A DNA stretch of 64,000 nt from Microvirga subterranea (GCF_003350535.1 NZ_QQBB01000013.1:1-64000), one strand, 5' to 3'. Counted from the first letter of the stretch, positions 1-8,893 are shown. A program made the numbers and translations. Notes: generated by a model from the sequence alone, not told the origin.

Positions 1-486
1 ATCTTTCCGGCCCTGGCCTTCGGCGCGATCTATATCGGCATGTTCGCCCGTCCGTTTGGGCCAATTCCGGCACTCTACGGAACCTTCGCGCTGCTTGTCC
101 TGATCTGCTCGGTCAAGACGCTGCCCTTCACATCACGCACCGGAATCGCGGCGCTGCTGCAGATCGACAAATCGCTGGAGGAGGCGGCTCGTGTCCAAGG
201 CATCGGCTGGTTCCGCCGCATGGTGCGCATCATCGTGCCCATCGCCGCAGGCGGGCTGCTCTCCGGCATGCTCCTCAGTTTCATCAGCATCATGCGGGAG
301 CTGTCGCTCATCATCCTGCTCGTGACACCGTCAACCAACGTTCTCGCTGGCGTCATCTACAACTACCAGAACCAGGACATGCCTCAACTCGTCGGCGTCG
401 CGACCGTGCTGCTTGTCGCCATCGTGATTGCGGTCAACCTGGTCGTCCGTGCCTTATCGACGAAAGCGAGGGTTGGGGCGGCCTGA
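1..486 (+). CDS. ABC transporter inner-membrane permease, iron(III)/organophosphate-type (5' end outside window)
   Basis: The frame is open from base 1, so this is the C-terminal 161 residues of a longer permease. It shows several hydrophobic segments and the EAA loop of importer permeases (EAARVQGIGW, about residue 60 of the fragment), which contacts the ATPase. The family (FbpB/AfuB/ThiP-like fused permeases) passes substrate from a periplasmic binding protein through the inner membrane. The binding protein and ATPase genes follow on the same strand, 52 bp and 1.3 kb downstream, so the three form one operon. The family is usually called iron(III) transport, but see the phosphatase neighbours: a phosphorylated substrate is as likely. 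Family assignment is firm, substrate is not. Confidence 0.85.
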   Translation: MFPALAFGAIYIGMFARPFGPIPALYGTFALLVLICSVKTLPFTSRTGIAALLQIDKSLEEAARVQGIGWFRRMVRIIVPIAAGGLLSGMLLSFISIMRELSLIILLVTPSTNVLAGVIYNYQNQDMPQLVGVATVLLVAIVIAVNLVVRALSTKARVGAA

Positions 487-538
487 CCGCGTCATCCGGA
501 CCGTTCGATACAAAGAGAGACGAAGGAGGAAGCCCATC

Positions 539-1777
539 ATGACACCGACATTCCGCAATGCCAAAGCCTGGCTCGCGGCTGGAGCCCTGACTCTTGCTCT
601 GGCGGCGCCGGCCCTGGCGCAGCAGGCTGATCCCAAGTGGGATATCTGGCTGCAGAAGAGTCAGCTCGGCCCTTACCAGAAGAACGAGAACTGGGACGAG
701 GTCGTCACGAACGCAAAGAAGGAGGGCGAAGTCGTCGTCTATTCCTCGACCGGCACGATGCTGAAGGTCGCCGAGGACTTCGCGAAGTTCTACCCGGAGA
801 TCAAGGTCAAGGCCTATGATCTGGGTTCTGAGAAGACCATCGAGAAGATCGTGCGCGAGCACCAGGCCGGCGTCTATGCGGCCGATGTGGTCTATTCGGG
901 CGGAACCGAGCAGATGGTGTTCGATCTGCTCCCCAACCACCGCATCGTCAACTATGTGCCGTCGTATCTGGCGGACAGGATTCCCGCCGAGCATCGCGAG
1001 CCGCTGCTGACGCATGTGATCGAAGCTTACGGCATCTTCTATAACTCGGAGGCCCACCCGCAGCCTCCTATCAAAACCATCTGGGAGCTCACCGAGCCGC
1101 AATGGAAGGGCCGCTTCTCGATGAAGTCGCCGGCGGGCTCTCTCACCACGCTGATGACGCTAGCCGCCATCGTCGAGCATTCCGATGAGATGCAGAAGGC
1201 TTATGAGGAGCATTACGGCAAGAAGCTCGAACTCTCGCCTGGCGTCGAAAACGCGGGCTACGAGTTTCTGCACCGGCTGATCGGCAACGACATCGTCATC
1301 TCCGACAACAGTTCGAAGATCGCGACGGCGGTCGGTCTTCGCGGGCAAGCCAAACCCCCGATGGCGTTCTCAGTCATCCACTATCTGACCAAGAACCAGA
1401 CCGACAATTACGCAAACGCGATTCCCTACGATCTGAAGCCCGCGGCGCTGTACTCGTATCCCACCTATGTCGCGGTTGCCGGACAGGCGCCGCATCCGAA
1501 TGCGGCGAAGCTCTTCGTGGCGTTCCTGATGGGCAGCAAGGAGCTCAATGCCAATTCGGAGCTCAAGCCTCCGTTCAGGTCCGGGAAATCGCTGGAACTC
1601 CTGCAGGGCATGGCCGCCTTCTATCAGGTCGGCACCTTCTCGCCGCGCACGGACGTTCCGCCGCCGCCCCATAGCGAGATGTGGCCTAAGGCCCGCAAGC
1701 TCACGGCGTCGCCTGAATTCGTGAAGGACAACATCGCGAAGATCAGCGACTTCTGGCTGGCCGAAACGAGCCGATAA
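539..1777 (+). CDS. ABC transporter periplasmic substrate-binding protein (iron/AfuA-like family)
   Basis: A 412-residue protein. The ATG at 539 is chosen over an upstream in-frame ATG at 428 because a strong ribosome site (GAAGGAGGA, 522-530) precedes it and a clean Sec signal peptide follows (hydrophobic residues 11-25, cleavage after APALA at residue 27). The mature part opens with a typical family-1/6 solute-binding pattern (VVVYSSTG, about residue 66) and matches the length of Fe(III)-type binding proteins. It should bind its ligand in the periplasm and hand it to the permease encoded upstream. Homologues annotated as iron binders include AfuA-type proteins that bind sugar phosphates; the downstream phosphatases make that reading attractive here. 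Confidence 0.88.
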   Translation: MTPTFRNAKAWLAAGALTLALAAPALAQQADPKWDIWLQKSQLGPYQKNENWDEVVTNAKKEGEVVVYSSTGTMLKVAEDFAKFYPEIKVKAYDLGSEKTIEKIVREHQAGVYAADVVYSGGTEQMVFDLLPNHRIVNYVPSYLADRIPAEHREPLLTHVIEAYGIFYNSEAHPQPPIKTIWELTEPQWKGRFSMKSPAGSLTTLMTLAAIVEHSDEMQKAYEEHYGKKLELSPGVENAGYEFLHRLIGNDIVISDNSSKIATAVGLRGQAKPPMAFSVIHYLTKNQTDNYANAIPYDLKPAALYSYPTYVAVAGQAPHPNAAKLFVAFLMGSKELNANSELKPPFRSGKSLELLQGMAAFYQVGTFSPRTDVPPPPHSEMWPKARKLTASPEFVKDNIAKISDFWLAETSR

Positions 1778-1812
1778 CCTGACCTGAATGGCTTCCGCAC
1801 GAGAGAGTGCCC

Positions 1813-2937
1813 ATGTCTGAAATCACCCTCAGAAACATCACCAAGTCGTACGGAAGCCATCTGGCTCTTCCGAGCCTCGACCTCGACATCCCGAATGGCA
1901 GCTTCGTGACCTTGCTCGGGCCGTCGGGCTGCGGCAAGACCACTACCTTGCGCGTCATCGCTGGCCTCGAGCAGGCGACGACCGGCGAGGTCGTGCTCGG
2001 CGGCAAGACGGTCTACTCCAGCCGGAGCGGCGTCTTCGTCCCGCCCGAGCGGCGTGGCCTCGGCTTCATCTTCCAGAGTTACGCCCTGTGGCCGAACATG
2101 AAGGTCGACCGGAACATCATACTGGCGCTCTCGGAGGCGAAACAACCTGCGCATGTGATCGAGGAACGACTTGCCGAAGCGCTCGCAAAGGTCCAGCTGA
2201 CCGGGCTGGCGGACCGTTATCCGTCCGAGCTGTCGGGAGGCCAGCAGCAGCGGGTAGCCGTGGCCCGCCTGATCGCGGCCCGCAACTCGATCCTGCTGAT
2301 GGACGAGCCGTTGTCGAACCTGGACGCGAAACTCAGGACCGAGATGCGCACGGAGCTGAAGCGCCTGCACCGAGAGCTGGAGGCCACCACGGTCTACGTC
2401 ACGCATGACCAAGTCGAGGCGCTGACCATGTCGGACATCATCGTGGTGATGAAGGACGGCATCATCCAGCAGCAGGGGTCTCCGTACGAGATCTATCACA
2501 ATCCCGCTAACCTCTTCGTCGCCGAGTTCATCGGCGATCCCAGGATCAACCTCCTCGATGGCACCTTGGCGACCGTTGGAGGCGAGCGCGTCGTGCGCTT
2601 CGAGGACACTGCCATTCCCGCACCTATGGGACTGCAGAGCCTGGACGGCCCAGTCACGTTTGCGATCCGTCCGGAGAACATCGCAATCGTCGAGCGGCAG
2701 GGCCCATCCAGCCTGCCGGCCGAAGTCGATATCGTCCAGCCCACCGGATCGCAGACGATTATCTCGCTCTCGGTGAAGGGCCGCAGGGTGACGGCCCTCA
2801 TTCCGCGCTTCGAGACCTCCCTGCCGAAGAAGAGCATCTGGATCGAGTTCCCGCTCGACCAACTCACCTTCTTCGACAAAGGCAGCGGAACCCGGCTCCC
2901 GCTGGCCCAACCTGTCGGTGCGTCCCACGCAGCCTAA
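1813..2937 (+). CDS. ABC transporter ATP-binding protein with TOBE domain
   Basis: 374 residues from the ATG at 1813 (a GTG two codons earlier is less likely). Walker A GPSGCGKTT lies at residues 36-44, signature LSGGQQQ near 140, and Walker B ILLMDEP near 160, followed by the D-loop and the switch histidine in VTHDQ. The C-terminal third (from about residue 245) is a TOBE-type regulatory domain as in FbpC/UgpC/PotA ATPases. It energises the importer formed with the two preceding genes. It lies 35 bp behind the binding protein in the same operon. Confidence 0.9.
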   Translation: MSEITLRNITKSYGSHLALPSLDLDIPNGSFVTLLGPSGCGKTTTLRVIAGLEQATTGEVVLGGKTVYSSRSGVFVPPERRGLGFIFQSYALWPNMKVDRNIILALSEAKQPAHVIEERLAEALAKVQLTGLADRYPSELSGGQQQRVAVARLIAARNSILLMDEPLSNLDAKLRTEMRTELKRLHRELEATTVYVTHDQVEALTMSDIIVVMKDGIIQQQGSPYEIYHNPANLFVAEFIGDPRINLLDGTLATVGGERVVRFEDTAIPAPMGLQSLDGPVTFAIRPENIAIVERQGPSSLPAEVDIVQPTGSQTIISLSVKGRRVTALIPRFETSLPKKSIWIEFPLDQLTFFDKGSGTRLPLAQPVGASHAA

Positions 2938-3047
2938 AGGCGGCCCCGCCGGAGGCTAGCCTGTCAGGTATTGAACCAATCATGCGGGCAGTCTCGCCGC
3001 GCGGGTGTTCGCAGCAACACGATCTGAAGTTTAGGATACAAGTTTTG

Positions 3048-3671
3048 ATGGCGACCCAGTTCAACTTTCCACGTTCCCCAATGAGCCTCATCGTCGAAGA
3101 CCTTCCCCCGTTTGGAGTGAAGCTCTTCGTCGGCGATGCCAATGCCGCGTCGGACAGGGCCCTGCTCGAGGGCAACGACATCGCTATCGTGGTGAACTGC
3201 GCCGTCAACCTCGACATCGACTACACGGCCGGCTTCGGAGGCTCAGACGTCGCATCGCCGCATGGGCCAGTCCGGAACTACAAGCTCGGCCTTATCGACG
3301 ATGCCGGCAATCCGGACACGATGCTGCTCGCCGGCTATTATCTGCTCGATGGCGCCCTGCATCAGAAGCTGCCCGACCGCTACACCTATCCCCACCGCCG
3401 TCGCGGCAACGTTCTGCTGCACTGCCGCGGCGGGCGCAGTCGGTCGGTGATCCTGGCGGCCTTGTATATTCACATTCAGTTGCCCGACCGTTTCCCGACT
3501 CTCGAGGCGGCCATCGATCATCTGCGCGTCACGCGCGAGCTTCAGCCTGCCGAATGGATGGAGACGCCGAAGCCGATGCTGATCGAGGCCGCACGTCACG
3601 CCGCCACGTGGATCCGGCGGATCGAGCACGAGAAGCATCCGGCACCGCAGCCCGTTTCATCCACCCGTTAA
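3048..3671 (+). CDS. Dual-specificity/tyrosine phosphatase-like protein
   Basis: About 207 residues. The key feature is the cysteine phosphatase signature HCRGGRSRS around residue 124, matching H-C-X5-R-S with the nucleophile Cys and phosphate-binding Arg present. A conserved Asp-containing stretch (GLIDDAGN) lies upstream, as expected for the general acid loop. The fold is probably the compact dual-specificity phosphatase. The start is uncertain: ATGs at 2982, 3048 and 3081 are in frame; 3048 has an AGGA-like site at a plausible distance. It follows the ABC ATPase and precedes two inositol-monophosphatase genes, so a phosphosugar, phosphoinositol or phosphoprotein substrate is possible. Confidence 0.7.
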   Translation: MATQFNFPRSPMSLIVEDLPPFGVKLFVGDANAASDRALLEGNDIAIVVNCAVNLDIDYTAGFGGSDVASPHGPVRNYKLGLIDDAGNPDTMLLAGYYLLDGALHQKLPDRYTYPHRRRGNVLLHCRGGRSRSVILAALYIHIQLPDRFPTLEAAIDHLRVTRELQPAEWMETPKPMLIEAARHAATWIRRIEHEKHPAPQPVSSTR

Positions 3672-3685
3672 GCAGGACATCCATC

Positions 3686-4513
3686 ATGCCTATCTCCAGC
3701 ACTGCGAGAGTCGCTGATACCGCCGCGCCTCCGGCAGAGACATCAGATCTAAGACTGTCAGTTGCATGCGCGGTGGCACGCGAAGCCGGTGCCCTGGCCC
3801 GCCGCCGGTTCAATGGCCGACCCGGCGCGACCGGCATCAACCTCAAGGGGCACCAGGACTACCTCTCGGCTGTCGATGCAGAGGTCGAGGGTTTGGTGCG
3901 TGGCCGATTGCTGGCGAGCTTTCCGGAGGATTCCTTCTTCGGTGAGGAGGGTGGGGGATCGTTGGATAATAATGTCTGGGTGGTGGATCCGATCGACGGC
4001 ACCGCGAACTTCGTGCGCGGGATTTCGCAGTTCTGCATCTCCATCGCCTATGTCCGCGACGGCCAGACACAGATCGGAATCATCTACGATCCGATGCATG
4101 ATGAACTGTTCGCGGCGGAGCGTGGAGGGGGCGCGACCCTGAACGGCGAGCGGATCCAGGTCAGCGGCCTGAGCGACATGCAGTCCGCCACCATCGAGGC
4201 CGGCTGGTCGACCCGACTGCCGCTCAACCTCTACGTCGATCTCGTTGGCCGGATCCTGGCGGATGGGGCGGGTGTCCGCCGAGGCGGCTCGGGCGCCCTG
4301 GCTCTGGCCTATGTAGCGGCGGGGCGGATCGACGGTTATTGCGAGCTACACATGAATTCGTGGGATGCCCTGGCCGGATTGCTGTTGATCGAAGAGGCGG
4401 GCGGCTCGGTGAACGACTTTCTCGCAAACTCGGGTCTGCGGAACGGCAATATCGTTCTTGGATGCACGTCCGGCTTGAGGAACTCTCTCGCTCGACTGAT
4501 AGAAATCGTCTAA
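3686..4513 (+). CDS. Inositol monophosphatase family protein (copy 1)
   Basis: 275 residues from the ATG at 3686, 14 bp after the preceding stop. Both family motifs are intact: the metal-binding DPIDGTANF at residues 101-109 and the C-terminal WDALAG...EEAGG near residue 225. A GEEGGG acidic motif sits near residue 86. These bind the Mg ions that hydrolyse phosphate monoesters such as myo-inositol phosphate, histidinol phosphate, fructose bisphosphate or PAP. Together with the ABC importer upstream and a second homologue downstream it suggests dephosphorylation of an imported or intracellular phosphorylated polyol. The exact substrate cannot be read from the sequence. Confidence 0.85.
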   Translation: MPISSTARVADTAAPPAETSDLRLSVACAVAREAGALARRRFNGRPGATGINLKGHQDYLSAVDAEVEGLVRGRLLASFPEDSFFGEEGGGSLDNNVWVVDPIDGTANFVRGISQFCISIAYVRDGQTQIGIIYDPMHDELFAAERGGGATLNGERIQVSGLSDMQSATIEAGWSTRLPLNLYVDLVGRILADGAGVRRGGSGALALAYVAAGRIDGYCELHMNSWDALAGLLLIEEAGGSVNDFLANSGLRNGNIVLGCTSGLRNSLARLIEIV

Positions 4514-4602
4514 CTCCATTTGGAACTTCGAACTTGGAATAACGGACCTGCCGCTGACGGTCGCGCGAGGTCCAGCCCTCCTAATCTGTTGAAAGTGATC
4601 GC

Positions 4603-5430
4603 ATGCTGTTCTCAACCCATCAGGCCGATGTTGTGGATCGAGTCCTGCGCGCAGCAGCGAGCGCGGAGATCATGCCCCGCTTCCGGAACCTGTCCTCCCA
4701 CGAGGTCCGGCAGAAATCGTCACCCATGGATCTCGTGACGGATGCGGATGAGGCGGCCGAGCGGATGATCGCCGACGGTTTGCGGCAGGCATTCCCTGAT
4801 GCCGTTGTGATCGGTGAGGAGGCCGCGGAGCGCGATCCATCCCTGTTGAACACGCTGGCAGATGCGGAACTTGCCTTCCTGATCGACCCGGTGGACGGTA
4901 CCAAGAATTTCGCCTCTGGCCTCCCGTTGTTCGGGGTGATGGTGGCGGCTGTGGTCCGAGGAGAGGTGGTCGCTGGTTGGATTCATGACCCGATAGGCCA
5001 CGACACGGCGATAGCCGTTCGCGGGGAGGGGGCCTGGATCGAACAGGCCGGCGGTCGTATCGACCTCCGGGTTGCGTCCTCGGTTCCCGTCCAGGAGATG
5101 GCGGGCTGCGCGTCCTGGCATTATATGCGGGATCCCATGCGGTCTGTCGTGGCGGCGAACCTCGCAGGCTTTGGTGCCGCCGCATCCTATCGCTGCGCGG
5201 CGCACGAGTATCGGATGGCGGCCGCCGGGCATTGCCACTTCCTTGTCTACGCGAAGCTGATGCCCTGGGACCATGCCGCAGGCTGGCTGCTCCATCGCGA
5301 GGCCGGCGGCTACTCCGCACGGTTCGACGGATCACCCTATGGGCCCACCTTCCACGAGGGAGGCCTCATATGCGCTCCCGATGCGGAAAGCTGGCGGAGA
5401 ATCCGGGAAACACTGTTCGAGCCCGCCTAG
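4603..5430 (+). CDS. Inositol monophosphatase family protein (copy 2)
   Basis: 275 residues, a diverged paralogue of the preceding gene. The motifs are GEEAAE near residue 71, DPVDGTKNF near 95 and WDHAAG...REAGG near 221, so all metal ligands are kept. The gap to copy 1 is 89 bp, so it is probably the last gene of the same operon. It is followed by a hairpin (5431-5458) and then the IS3 element. Two different members of this family side by side suggest consecutive or different phosphate-ester substrates rather than redundancy; this is inference. Confidence 0.85.
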   Translation: MLFSTHQADVVDRVLRAAASAEIMPRFRNLSSHEVRQKSSPMDLVTDADEAAERMIADGLRQAFPDAVVIGEEAAERDPSLLNTLADAELAFLIDPVDGTKNFASGLPLFGVMVAAVVRGEVVAGWIHDPIGHDTAIAVRGEGAWIEQAGGRIDLRVASSVPVQEMAGCASWHYMRDPMRSVVAANLAGFGAAASYRCAAHEYRMAAAGHCHFLVYAKLMPWDHAAGWLLHREAGGYSARFDGSPYGPTFHEGGLICAPDAESWRRIRETLFEPA

Positions 5431-5458
5431 GAGAGCCCTACGATCTGTAGGGCATCTC
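5431..5458 (+). terminator. Hairpin after the phosphatase operon, possible terminator
   Basis: Arms GCCCTAC (5435-5441) and GTAGGGC (5447-5453) form a perfect 7-bp stem around a 5-base loop. GAGA/TCTC extend it across a single bulged A. It starts immediately after the stop of the second phosphatase gene. There is no proper T-run behind it, so termination efficiency is doubtful. Confidence 0.4.
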
Positions 5459-5552
5459 TGTTGCCCAACCTTGGCCCAATGCCTGCTCTGGACCAAGGAC
5501 AAATCAGTTCCTTGCTATTGCCGGGATCTAGCCGCCGCTGACTGGTCTTGCT

Positions 5553-6425
5553 TCAGTTTAGTGGAGAGCGGTTTTGTAGCGGTCCGGCCAGCCTTTCAAA
5601 TTGAACCGGGCTGACATAGTCCAGGGTCGAATGACGCCGGACGGGATTGTAGAAGCCATCGATATTACGCCCAATCGCCGCCTTCGCCTCAGCTCTCGTC
5701 TGGAAGACGGTGCGCCAGACCAACTCGGACTTCAAGGTCTTGAAGAAGGTCTCGACCACCGAGTTGTCGTAACAGTTCCCTGTCCCGGACATCGAGATCC
5801 GGATGCCGTGCTTCCTCAGCTCGGCCTGATACGCGATCGAACAATACTGGCTGCCGCGGTCCGCGTGGTGGGTCAGCCCCTCACCGGGTCTGCGGATCGC
5901 CAGCGCCTCGAGCGCGAGTTCCTTGTGCAGCCGGTCACTCACCGCCCAGCCAACCACCCGCCGAGCAAATAGATCGAGGATCACAGCCAGATACAGCCAG
6001 CCCTCGTTCGTCCACACGTATGAGACATCGGCGTTCCACTTCTGGTTCGGGCGCTCGGCCGAGAAATCCTGCTCGAGCAGGTTGGGTGCGATCGGAAAGG
6101 CGTGGTGGCTGTCAGTGGTGCGTTTGAAGCGCCGCTTCTGCCGCACCTTGAGGCCATTCTCCCGCATCAGCCGGGCGGTCCGACGGCGACCGACTTGCAG
6201 TCCTTCATCCTGCAACTCGCGGGTCATGCGTGGACTGCCATAGGTCCCCTTCGAGAGGGTGAAGGCCGAGCGGATGTGGGCCAAGAGGATCAGATCCTCC
6301 CGCTGGCGCGGACTGGCCGGACGAGAGCGCCAGGCGAAGTAGCCGCTGGGGCTGACATCGAGGACGTGGCACAGACGGGTGACGGGGAAGCTCTCTTTCG
6401 CCGCATCGATGAACCGGAACTTCAT
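5553..6425 (-). CDS. IS3-family transposase OrfB (DDE integrase catalytic domain)
   Basis: 290 residues with the N-terminal HTH_21-like region (GTYGSPRMTREL) and the retroviral-integrase-type core: D in WNADVSYVWT, D in DRGSQYCS and E in NSVVETFFKTLKSE form the DDE triad. The tail YNPVRRHSTLDYVSPVQFE is typical of the family. It begins by a 4-bp ATGA overlap with orfA. A -1 slippage site just upstream (6443-6449) would instead give an OrfAB fusion, the active transposase in IS3 elements. Confidence 0.92.
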   Translation of the reverse strand: MKFRFIDAAKESFPVTRLCHVLDVSPSGYFAWRSRPASPRQREDLILLAHIRSAFTLSKGTYGSPRMTRELQDEGLQVGRRRTARLMRENGLKVRQKRRFKRTTDSHHAFPIAPNLLEQDFSAERPNQKWNADVSYVWTNEGWLYLAVILDLFARRVVGWAVSDRLHKELALEALAIRRPGEGLTHHADRGSQYCSIAYQAELRKHGIRISMSGTGNCYDNSVVETFFKTLKSELVWRTVFQTRAEAKAAIGRNIDGFYNPVRRHSTLDYVSPVQFERLAGPLQNRSPLN

Positions 6426-6712
6426 CGACTTCCCTCCTTGGCGAAAAAAGCTGTTGCCCGCTTCAGGATCTCCCGCTCCTGACGCAGGATCTCGTTCTCG
6501 CGCCGCAGCCGCTTCAGCTCGGTCGCCATGTCCTCCTGCCGCTCCTCGGGCGGAGCGTCGATCTCGTGCTCACGGCGACGGTCGATCCAGCTGCGCAGGG
6601 TCGACAGGCCGACGCCGAGATCCTCAGCAATCGCCCGTCGGCTGCGGCCGCTGGTCAGAGCGAGCCGCACCGCATCATCCCGAAACTCTCTCGTAAAGCG
6701 TGTGTGGGGCAT
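6422..6712 (-). CDS. IS3-family transposase OrfA (HTH protein)
   Basis: 96 residues. The N-terminal HTH_8/Tnp_1 domain (FTREFRDDAVRLAL, then LGVGLSTLRSW) binds the terminal repeats. A leucine-zipper-like coiled coil (LKRLRRENEILRQEREILKR) mediates multimerisation. It ends ...AFFAKEGSR, and the AFF codons carry the frameshift heptamer. Length and layout are normal for IS3-family OrfA. Confidence 0.92.
   Translation of the reverse strand: MPHTRFTREFRDDAVRLALTSGRSRRAIAEDLGVGLSTLRSWIDRRREHEIDAPPEERQEDMATELKRLRRENEILRQEREILKRATAFFAKEGSR
6443..6449 (-). promoter_or_regulatory. Programmed -1 frameshift heptamer T TTT TTC in IS3 orfA
   Basis: On the minus strand orfA reads GCT TTT TTC, giving the canonical X XXY YYZ slippery heptamer in the zero frame. 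Slipping back one base leads through eight in-frame codons (FFRQGGKS) directly into the ATG of orfB, with no stop in between. This is how IS3 elements make the OrfAB transposase. The site is seen; the frameshifting is inferred from the family. Confidence 0.75.
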
Positions 6713-6850
6713 GGAGCACCTCCTGGATTATAAGAAGTGCTCTCCACTTTCCCGAAACAAGTCCACTTAGCAGAAGCCTTTCACCCTGGATTAAAAGAGG
6801 CTTGGACCTACCCGAAATTGTCAGGATATATAGTTCCTAAGGTCTGCAAG

Positions 6851-6937
6851 TGGCACTCCTTAGACGTTAGAGCTTGGTCCCCATCGGAGCTTGAGAGCTG
6901 ACGTTCGCTGGGTGGCCGGAACGTGGAAGTCTGACCC
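6851..6937 (+). repeat. Dispersed intergenic repeat, subfamily B, diverged copy
   Basis: Begins TGGCACTCCTTAGACGTTAG and contains GAGAGCTGACGTTC about 43 bases in. This matches the register of the copies at 8894 and 25157, with a one-base insertion. It sits in the otherwise empty gap between the IS3 element and the monooxygenase gene (6766-7170). No gene is supportable in that gap. Confidence 0.5.
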
Positions 6938-7170
6938 GAAGCGATCATTGATTAATCATGCCACAGAAAAATGAATGCGAACCGAAAGCTCACCGGACAG
7001 CTCGGAAGTATCTGTCCCGGTAACGAAACTTCTGCCAATGGCTTGATAGCATCGCGGCTTCTTGAACAAGTTCCTCAAGGTCCACGATGTGCTTGGAAAC
7101 CATAGAGGGCATTGCGCTCCACAGAGGCATGAACGCATCAGCCCAAGCATTTATGCCTTACTCGAACCCA

Positions 7171-8658
7171 CTACATCGCCACACCTTCCAAATAAGCACG
7201 CACCGCTTGAACGTCGTCAGAACGAGCCGTCAGGCCGACATACCCGTCAGGCCGCACGAGCCATAACACATCTTCGAACGGACCTGTCCCGGTTCCAACG
7301 ACCAATGCCGGAAATTGCCTTGCCAGAGATTCCGTAACGGACGCCTCTCCCACGAGGGTGAAGCCGGGCACGCTTCCCGATCCGACAGGAGCCACATCCG
7401 CCTTGATCGGCGGCCACCGCTCGCCGGCAGCCGGTCCGCCCTTGATGCTTTCCGCTCCGGGAGCCGAGACCGAGAGCGGGCTCTTCAAGTAGGCGATTTC
7501 GACCTCTGCCAGTGTCTGAGCAATGCGGTGTTGGACCTGTGGGATGTCGAGGGCAAAATGCGCGATCTTGTTGCGGATGGCCTGGGCGATCGGATTGCGA
7601 AGGACTGCCGCATCCGTCATCCGCGAAGCATTGCGCAGGACCACGTCGCCCACCGCACTGCGCTCGGGCGAATAGCTTTCCAGGAGCGAAGGCTTGCATG
7701 TCCCGCGCGCCACCATGGCGAGCTTCCATGAGAGGTTGAAAGCGTCCTGCATACCTGTGTTCATACCCTGTCCGCCAGCAGGGCTATGAATGTGAGCAGC
7801 ATCTCCGGCCAGGAAGACCCGGCCTCGTCCATAGTCCCGTACCTTGCGCTCGTTAATCCGGAACGCTGCAAGCCAGATCGGGTTGCTGAGCACAATGCCG
7901 CCGGGGCCTCTCCGGTCCACCAGAGCCTGGACGTCGTCCAATGTCGGATCGGCATGATGGCCGTCATCGCCCGCCGGACCTAGATCGGCGATAACACGGA
8001 AGCGCTTATCGCTAATTGGGAAGACTGCGAGGATGCCATCGGAGTGCCAGAAAATGGCGATCCTGTCGGGATCCTTCAGTCCGGTAATCTCCACATCGGC
8101 CAATGCCCAGTCGCTGGGCTGAGTCGAACCCTCGAACGACATTCCCAAGCCATGCCGCACAGCGGAATGTGCCCCGTCGCAGCCAACAAGCCATTGGGTC
8201 TCGATGACCTCGTTTTGGTCATCGGGCCGCAGGATCGTCGAGAGCACACGACCGTCTCTCTCCGCGAACCCGGTCAACTCGACCTGACGCTCGACCGCGA
8301 CGCCAAGCTCCTTGAGGTGGGTCTCCAGGATGCGCTCGGTCTCACTCTGGGGGATCATCAGGGCGAACGGGTAGGGGCTGTCGATGCTATCGAAGCTGAC
8401 CCGCGCGATCGTCTCAGGACCATTGGAGAACTGCGTTCCGTGACATGTCTGGCCTGCATCGAGGAACTGCCGGACAAGACCCGCGCGGTCGAGCAACTCC
8501 AGTGTCCGGCTCCAGATCACGAGGGCTTTGGACTTGTCCGTACGGGAGGCTGCCTTGTCGACGATCCTGATGGGTACTCCGTAACGGGTCAGCTCGATGG
8601 CCATGGTCAGGCCGACAGGGCCGGCTCCCGAGATCAGAATGCGGGTGTCGTCAGTCAT
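7171..8658 (-). CDS. FAD-dependent aromatic monooxygenase (PheA/TfdB-type flavoprotein hydroxylase)
   Basis: 495 residues from the ATG at 8658; the open frame extends 19 codons further up but the conserved N-terminus starts here. GAGPVG in ISGAGPVGLTMAIEL (residues 10-15) is the FAD beta-alpha-beta fold, and FLAGDAAH with GGQGMNTGMQDA near residue 285 is the flavin-binding GD motif. The C-terminal 60 residues (LVRPDGYVGLTA) look like the thioredoxin-like tail of phenol hydroxylase relatives. Such enzymes use NAD(P)H and oxygen to hydroxylate phenolic rings, antibiotics or polyketides. The gene stands alone between an IS element and signalling genes, so the substrate is unknown. Confidence 0.82.
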   Translation of the reverse strand: MTDDTRILISGAGPVGLTMAIELTRYGVPIRIVDKAASRTDKSKALVIWSRTLELLDRAGLVRQFLDAGQTCHGTQFSNGPETIARVSFDSIDSPYPFALMIPQSETERILETHLKELGVAVERQVELTGFAERDGRVLSTILRPDDQNEVIETQWLVGCDGAHSAVRHGLGMSFEGSTQPSDWALADVEITGLKDPDRIAIFWHSDGILAVFPISDKRFRVIADLGPAGDDGHHADPTLDDVQALVDRRGPGGIVLSNPIWLAAFRINERKVRDYGRGRVFLAGDAAHIHSPAGGQGMNTGMQDAFNLSWKLAMVARGTCKPSLLESYSPERSAVGDVVLRNASRMTDAAVLRNPIAQAIRNKIAHFALDIPQVQHRIAQTLAEVEIAYLKSPLSVSAPGAESIKGGPAAGERWPPIKADVAPVGSGSVPGFTLVGEASVTESLARQFPALVVGTGTGPFEDVLWLVRPDGYVGLTARSDDVQAVRAYLEGVAM

Positions 8659-8893
8659 TGCGAAGGTTCCCGTGCGATTACTGATCAATAGAACTGGATC
8701 GTTTTTGAGAAGCAATGCCGAGTTGAGCTTGGCGTGAACGGGATCCGGTCACCGCAGGCACTCGTTTGGTGATGTGCTAAGAGCAAAGCAGTATCGCCTC
8801 ATCCGCCTTCAGGTGGTCCCGGATCACTTGCGCTCGTGATGGTGGCTGCACGGCGGGATTCGACTAAGTCCGCAATCCGCGAAGGTCGGCAGA

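Larger units (their letters stand above)
5543..6765 (-). mobile_element. IS3-family insertion sequence, complete
   Basis: About 1.22 kb, transcribed leftward, with orfA and orfB. Imperfect terminal inverted repeats can be aligned: 5543-5569 (begins TGGTCTTGCTTC, ends GTGGAGAGC) against the complement of 6739-6765 (begins TGGACTTGTTTC, ends GTGGAGAGC). The inner GTGGAGAGC is identical. Ends are of the usual TG...CA type. I see no convincing 3-5 bp target duplication, so the insertion may be old or rearranged. Both reading frames are intact, so the element may still be active. Confidence 0.85.
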
